Of a stretch of DNA of 64,000 bases, positions 59,101 through 64,000 are shown in pieces; positions within the stretch are counted from its first letter, which is position 1; every line of letters starts with the position of its first letter. Source of the DNA: Boesenbergia rotunda. Taxonomy: Eukaryota; Streptophyta; Magnoliopsida; Zingiberales; Zingiberaceae. Made by a program: the position numbers and the translations under genes. The notes under the pieces were generated by a model, which saw nothing but the letters and a program-made list of their open reading frames with translations, ran no database searches and was not told the origin of the DNA. The stretch covers positions 124,001 through 188,000 of the forward strand of contig JAGFNQ010000853.1 in the NCBI GenBank assembly GCA_024364735.1, in the 5' to 3' direction.

Positions 59101-59351
59101 TTTCAAGTAGCTTGTTATCTTGATCCCTAGGCATTTCAAAACCGTTTTCCATAATCAACATAATATCAAAATCGGTATTGAAGAATACCTCCATCCTCTT
59201 TTCCCACCAAGCGAATTTTCCTTCGAATTTTGACGGTTGGATGTGCGAGCCGGTCATTTTGATGAATATACTCTTCTTGGCGATTAGCCCATTGAAGGCG
59301 ACCTCGCACTTTGATACCAATTAATGGGATCGATAGACCGGCTAGAGGGGG
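56130..59351 (-). mobile_element. Gag-only copia element E, minus strand
   Basis: Minus-strand reading: the 5' LTR end (59323-59351) is interrupted by element D. The primer site TTGGTATCAAAG is at 59309-59320. Gag follows at 59260-57803, then a noncoding stretch. The polypurine tract CAAAAAGGGAGAGAT is at 56596-56610, and a truncated 3' LTR starting TGTTGGTGCAATC runs left from 56595. No protease, integrase, RT or RNase H is found in the roughly 2.7 kb between LTRs. The stretch 56600-57790 is AT-rich with three CAGTCGA(C/T)TG motifs. Confidence 0.75.
57803..59260 (-). pseudogene. Copia gag of element E, frameshifted
   Basis: Read on the minus strand from MTGSHIQPSKFEGKFAWW, it continues through an UBN2-type gag domain (SAKDLWGKLVELHEGTSEAK, SIDLEKTSLEEFF-like). 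At about 58655 the frame shifts to a Ser/Lys-rich part with YYNCQEEEHMRDECP, a zinc knuckle whose first Cys is Tyr and whose Gly is Glu. Two further overlapping frames (58371-58006, 58009-57803) carry an acidic Ser-rich tail and a coiled-coil stretch (ENRELKEEVENLTKAL). At least three frameshifts separate what was one gag of about 480 residues. It is close to the gag of element A. Confidence 0.8.
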
Positions 59352-61736
59352 TGATAAATACTATATTATTGATTATTTGAGCTGCTAAAATCCATGTTTG
59401 ACCTATATTTTTATTGCTTAATTGTGAAATTGCCCTAGGTTTTAGAACTTATTCTTATTTTGGACTAAATTGCAAATTTGTACTAAATTGGATTATTTGG
59501 CCACTAAATTCTTGATCTATTTTTGTAGGCATTAAAGGTTCAAGGACCTAGGGTATATTGGGTCAAACTTGAGTCGGAGGTGACTCGGATCGAATTATCA
59601 AGATTATGATTTAATCTGGGACATCCGATTCAAGAGCGGCTAGATCTGAGCCATCCGGGACGATCTGAGGCAATCCGAGCTAGGGCTAGGGTTAATCAAG
59701 CACCCTGATCAAGATCTGAAGGTTTCATCCCCATCAGAGCAAGATCAGCCGTTGGATCAAGCTTGGAGGGCTCTAGATCGCCCAATCACAGATTAGGTTG
59801 ATCTGGACCATCCGTTGCAAATCTGGAGGATCCGAGCTACCACGAGGCAGATCCTGACCCCAGATCATCATCATCAAAGTTTGGCTCCAATCAGAGCAAG
59901 ATCAGCCGTTGGATTGAAGTGGATCAATCTGGACCGTTCGTACTTAAGTATTTAATCAAAAATCTGCCGCAGCCCAGGGTCATCGCGTCTTCGCCGCTAC
60001 AGTGTTTTCCTTCCGCGTGTTCTTCGTGTTCTTGAGTTTTTCTCTTCATCCGAAGGCGTGATCACTCGATTCTTGATTCAGATCTAGTGCTAGGTCGTTG
60101 GGAAAGCCATCAGTGGAGTTTCCGGATCAGATTTGCTCAATAGACAGTGCTGTTGAGAGGTTTCCGCAGTTCTGGCCATTTGACATCTTTGGATCGGCTG
60201 TGCTCGATTTCATTCCAACTGAGCTATCTAGAGGGGTTCCCTAGAGAGTTTAGATCATCATCCATTCACCTTCGCACACAGATGCAGCCGAAATGAAGAT
60301 TCCGAGTGGAAATATCAGAAATGATGCAATCTGAACTTGATTCAATCGCAGATGGAGTTTTCCCCACGATTTGCTGAGCTTGCGGGTCCGATGCTCTCCC
60401 TTGCTTGACAACCAAAGAGTACCTGAGCTGAAGAAGGGATCGAGGAGTAGTTTTCCTTAGTTTAATTCTTGTTTTAGCTGTAATTTGATTTCTGCTGCAC
60501 GGTTCTGTCTGAATTTCCTGTTCAGCTACTGAAAGTTATATTTCAAGTTCTTAGCTTTAATTTAGCTCTAATTCCGCAAGTAGAGTAATATAGGAACTTG
60601 TTTAGTGATCAACTTAGTGAAATTTCGGTTTATTTCAGATCAATTTCTTGCGTGCCAACCACATTCCTTGCGTGCCATTTGATTTCTGCATTTCATTTCA
60701 GTTTTTGAGTTTGTTTCAGATTGTTGTTTTCTGAGTTGTCTCCTAGCTGTTTAGTTGTTAATCTTTGATCTAGCATTAGATAGATAGTATGTTTAGTTAA
60801 GATAGCACTCAAATTAAGCTAGGTTGCAATTCCATTCCTTGCGTGCCACTTTCACTTCTTGCGTGCCATTTTAATTCTGCCAAACCAAATTTTGCTCTGA
60901 ATTTTCCAGCTGCTGTTGGAGAATCTTTGTTAGGTAAACACTAGACATTTTGGCTTAGTTCATCTGGTTTTTCGATCAGTGTATCAAGCTGAGTTTGCTT
61001 GTGTTTTGAGCCCAAACCTTGTGCTGAAATTCTGAAAATCAAGTTCCAATTTCTGCACTTCCCATTTCCGAATTTTACTTCTCTTCTCAAGTCTGAATTC
61101 AGTTTCAATTCTCAGTTGTGTGCCACATGCTTTGGATCTATTTGAATCTGAATTTAACTTGTCATTTGTGGAATCTGATTGAGTAGAAATCAATAAGTTG
61201 CATTCATCCATTTCGAATCTCTTTTGCATTTGTGGCTTCCAAAATTTTAGTTAGTTTGAGTTAACATGTGTAGCTTGTTTAATTTCCGAAAGGCATAAAG
61301 AGCAATTGCTTTAAGCTTGATTTGCTTCCGATAACTTCCATCACACCATCTATTTCTTTGCATCAAAATTTATTGTGCATTTGAATTTAGGCTTGCTTTT
61401 CCAAACTTTAGTCAAAGCCTATAGCTTGATTCGGTTTTCATTGGTTGAATTATCATTTGCCATCACTTGTTTAGTTATTAGCTAAGTTTAATTCCTTCCA
61501 TTACATTTTCACTTTTATTTAAAATCCCAAATCCAATTTACTTATTTGAAACCCAAAAAAAACAAACGACACCTAAATACAAGCGCGAATCAAACAAACC
61601 TCAACTAGCCCCGAGAAAAATACGACCTGTGGCCCCTATATTACATTTTCATACTTTTGATTGTAAAAGGGTTTCCAGCTTTCATTCACATGTAAATTTG
61701 AGGCCTACTTTCGTGACACATAGTTTGGGCCCGTCA
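59352..61736 (+). repeat. 5' LTR of element D (2385 bp)
   Basis: The first 1.1 kb aligns with 28205-29300 of element B's LTR. The last 250 bp (ACGACACCTAAATACAAGCG onward) also matches. The middle is diverged and contains repeated TTGCGTGCCA motifs (about 60649-60860). GATC is frequent in the U3 part, as in B. Confidence 0.88.
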
Positions 61737-61742
61737 AATTTT

Positions 61743-61760
61743 TGGCGCCGTTGCCGGGGA
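61743..61760 (+). promoter_or_regulatory. Primer binding site, tRNA-Asp (element D)
   Basis: TGGCGCCGTTGCCGGGGA is a perfect complement to the 3' end of tRNA-Asp including CCA, as used by Athila elements. Confidence 0.92.
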
Positions 61761-61905
61761 ACTGTTACTTGATTTGTTTGATTTTTACTTATGCACTTAT
61801 TTCATATCATTCTTGACTTACTTTTGTGCTTATTGCTATATCTTTGGATTTGATTTTATTTGTTTTATCTTTTTATCTACTTTTACTGCGATTTGTTTTG
61901 TTTTT

Positions 61906-63075
61906 ATGACCAGGTCTTTAGGTGCTGAATTAGAAGATTTCGATCCTGAGATTGAGAGGACTTTCAGAGTCAGGAGGAGCCAGGCCACTTTTTCTGAGAC
62001 TACAGATATCCCTCAGGCTATTCAGACTATCTGCACTCACTCAGGCATTGACATGGCAGACCACCAGAGAACCATGAAGGAGCTCGCAGCACCTGACGCT
62101 GCATTTCAGTACTCCAGCATAGCTTATCCAGAGCTGGGGGAAAGTTTTAAGTTAAGATCGGGACTTATCAATTTGTTGCCAAAGTTTCAGGGTTTATCTA
62201 GGGAGGATCCAAACAGACACTTGCACGAATTCCATGTGGTGTGCTCTACTATGAAGCCTCAGGGCATTTCTGAAGAAGACATCAAGCTGAGAGCTTTCCC
62301 CTTCACATTGACAGGAGCAGCCAAAGACTGGTTCTATTATCTGCCTACAGGACATGTGTCTAGTTGGATCTTTATGAAGAAGGCATTTTTGGAGAAGTAT
62401 TTCCCAGCTTCCCGCATAGCTATAATCAGAAAAAGTATCTGTGGGATTCAGCAAGTGGTGGGCGAAACACTATATGATTACTGGGAAAGATTTAACAAGT
62501 TGTGTTCAAGTTGCCCCCAGCATCAAATCAGTGAGCAATTATTGATTCAATATTTTTATGAGGGACTGCTGCAGATGGATAGAGTCCTGATAGATGCTGC
62601 AGCTGGAGGAGCCCTAGTGAACAAGTCACCAATGCAAGCTAGGGAGTTAATTTCTAATATGGCTGAGAATTCCCAACAATTTGGAGGAAGAGCCTTGACC
62701 ACCAGAGGAGTGGGTGAAGTTCAGGTAGTTCCTACTGATCAAAACGTTCAGAATGCATTGATGGAGCTCACCTCGGCTGTTAAGAAAATAGATTTGAAAG
62801 TGGAAAGACTAAGTTCAACTCCTTCAGTACCTCCACCCTCTAGTCAAGTGATAAGTGTGTGTGGCATTTGCTCTAGTCTAGAGCACACTTCAGACTCATG
62901 CCCCACCCTCCAACAGGACGAGACAGTAGCGGCCTTAGTGAGAGGACAATTCCAAGCAAGAAACAATCCGTATTCCTCTACTTATAACCTCGGTTGGAGG
63001 AATCATCCTAACTTGAGGTATGGGAATGCTTTCTGCCAACAAGAGCCTCAAAATCAATCTTCACAGCAGCCTTAA
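61906..63075 (+). CDS. Gag of element D (open part, 389 codons)
   Basis: I prefer the ATG at 61906 (MTRSLGAELEDFDPE), because the in-frame extension upstream is a Phe/Tyr-rich leader that looks untranslated. The retrotransposon gag domain covers about residues 85-245, with GAAKDWFYYLP (137 onward), FLEKYFPASR and GETLYDYWERFNKLCSSCP. A zinc-knuckle-like CGICSSLEHTSDSCP starts at residue 319 (C-x2-C-x4-H-x4-C). TAA at 63073 ends the frame just as the Gln-rich part begins. The frame continues beyond it with further stops, so the stop is probably a mutation and not the natural end. Gag builds the virus-like particle of the element. Confidence 0.85.
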   Translation: MTRSLGAELEDFDPEIERTFRVRRSQATFSETTDIPQAIQTICTHSGIDMADHQRTMKELAAPDAAFQYSSIAYPELGESFKLRSGLINLLPKFQGLSREDPNRHLHEFHVVCSTMKPQGISEEDIKLRAFPFTLTGAAKDWFYYLPTGHVSSWIFMKKAFLEKYFPASRIAIIRKSICGIQQVVGETLYDYWERFNKLCSSCPQHQISEQLLIQYFYEGLLQMDRVLIDAAAGGALVNKSPMQARELISNMAENSQQFGGRALTTRGVGEVQVVPTDQNVQNALMELTSAVKKIDLKVERLSSTPSVPPPSSQVISVCGICSSLEHTSDSCPTLQQDETVAALVRGQFQARNNPYSSTYNLGWRNHPNLRYGNAFCQQEPQNQSSQQP

Positions 63076-64000
63076 CCTAATTTCCAGCAGCCCCAACAAG
63101 CTCACCCATTTCAGCCAACTTTTCAGCAATCAAACCAAAATTTTCAGCCCCCGTTTTAGCCTAATTCTCAACATTTTCAGCAACAATTCCAGGCATTTGA
63201 ACCTCAATTCCAGCAACCTTATCAAGGGCAGCAAGGCTTTTCATCATTTCCAATTTTCCAAGCTCCAAATCAACAAAATTTTCAGCCATCATAGCCCGTG
63301 CATCAGACTTTTCAGCCCTACAACCAAGGGTTTCAAGGTCAAAATTTTCAGCCCTCGCCTCCTAATTTTCCAGCTCAAAATCAAAACTTTCAAGGCTACA
63401 ACTCATAGCAAAATTTCCCAGCATATCAGCCCTCTAATCAGTCCTTTAATCAGCCCCAACAGCATGGTTTTCAACAAAATCAGCAAGCTCACCCATTTCA
63501 GCCAACTAACTCATCCTTTCAAGGTCAATCAAAGAGCTTTGCTAACCAAGGAGGTTATGGGAGCTCAAGTGGAGGGAACGCACAGAATCAACAAATGATG
63601 GAGATGCTACAACAAGTTGTACAAACGCAACAACAACAACAAGGTTGGCAACAAAACGTTGAGAGGCAATTAGGGCAATTGGCTAGTGGAATTAACCAAA
63701 ATCAAGCTCAAGGATCAAATCAACTTCCTTCCTAAACTGTTCCTAATCCCAAAGGGAATGTGAGTGCTATAACTTTGAGAAGTGGGAAGGTTACAACATC
63801 TCCTAAGAGTCCAAGAGCAGAATTTTCAGGAGACCAGACAACTTCTCCAATTCCGGCCCAAAACAACACTGAAATGAGTTCAAATTCAGCTGATTCCAAC
63901 CCTAGCCCGTTCCCAACTCAGTCCTCAAGCAACCCTCCAAATTTGGTGGCAAACGGAGAAGAAAACAATGCCGAGACGCCTGGAACAGCAGTTACTACGC
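63076..64000 (+). pseudogene. Gln-rich gag extension of element D with in-frame stops
   Basis: The gag frame continues without any frameshift through a Gln/Phe/Asn-rich region homologous to residues 29-250 of the element B ORF (NQGFQGQNFQPS, NQGGYGSSSGG). It then reaches NPKGNVSAITLRSGK and a Ser/Pro-rich linker at the window edge. TAG or TAA occurs at 63157, 63292, 63406 and 63733, besides 63073. Each could derive from CAG or CAA by one C-to-T change. This copy cannot make the full protein. Confidence 0.85.

Larger units (their letters stand above)
59352..64000 (+). mobile_element. Athila-like LTR retrotransposon D (partial, runs off the window)
   Basis: 5' LTR 59352-61736 (TGATAAATAC...GGGCCCGTCA), then a perfect tRNA-Asp primer site, then gag. 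Only the 5' part is in the window. It is inserted in the LTR end of element E (left flank AGAGGGGG). LTR and Gln-rich sequences are related to element B. NVSAITLRSGK near 63760 is a signature of the Athila gag/pol junction region as I know it. Confidence 0.9.

Noticed and set aside
61774..61905. Upstream in-frame extension of D gag with a hydrophobic Phe/Tyr-rich start
   Set aside because: The corresponding leader in element B is untranslated, and composition changes sharply at the ATG at 61906, so the extension is probably untranslated leader.
1..64000. CRISPR arrays, bacterial operons, riboswitches, rRNA genes
   Set aside because: No spaced direct repeats with unique spacers, no bacterial gene layout and no rRNA signature. 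All repeats seen are of plant transposon type.

Overview
This is nuclear DNA of a flowering plant, most likely a monocot. The evidence is spliced plant genes with GT-AG introns, an Au-type SINE, tRNA-Met- and tRNA-Asp-primed LTR retrotransposons, CACTA transposons and short MITEs. LTR families such as the one starting TGTAAGTACCCC remind me of ginger-family genomes, but that is a hunch. I see no bacterial, organellar or CRISPR content.

Only one intact host gene is visible: an EH-domain dynamin-like GTPase (EHD1/EHD2 type) at 33952-40913 on the + strand. It has 16 exons that join into exactly 543 codons plus a stop. Its introns carry a Tourist-like MITE, a foldback element and an Au SINE. Almost everything else is transposable elements, many nested.

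Left part (1-12166): the end of a CACTA transposon (1-3624) carrying broken exons of an IQM-like gene and a METTL-type methyltransferase gene; a tRNA-derived SINE; a decayed Ty1/copia element with inverted LTR copies at its two sides and a TRIM element inside; LTR-like debris; and a strongly AT-shifted LINE reverse transcriptase.

Nested block (12167-32996): a minus-strand copia element (C, target duplication GTATA) is split by about 17 kb. The intruding DNA holds copia element A, which itself contains a gene-capturing CACTA (15397-19625, duplication AAT, with pieces of a BOR borate exporter and possibly a PDRG1-like gene) and an inverted second CACTA end. It also holds B, a very young Athila-like element with a truncated 5' LTR. 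B encodes no recognisable gag core, protease, reverse transcriptase or integrase, yet keeps an intact 774-codon ORF with a Gln-rich region, seven exact-length 27-residue repeats and three C-terminal W...NRLxPP motifs. This is the most unusual object in the window.

Right part (41300-64000): LTR debris, microsatellites, a decayed copia F, the LTR and start of copia G (interrupted by solo LTR J with duplication TGATG, a MITE, an Asn-rich ORF, a 26-bp minisatellite and solo LTR H with duplication AGTAA), a minus-strand gag-only copia E, and, inserted in E's LTR, element D. D is the relative of B and has a real gag domain, but at least five in-frame stops in the downstream Gln-rich part. B and D therefore look like a non-autonomous/autonomous pair. 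Recurrent C:G to T:A changes (stops, lost zinc-knuckle cysteines) suggest decay through methylated cytosine.
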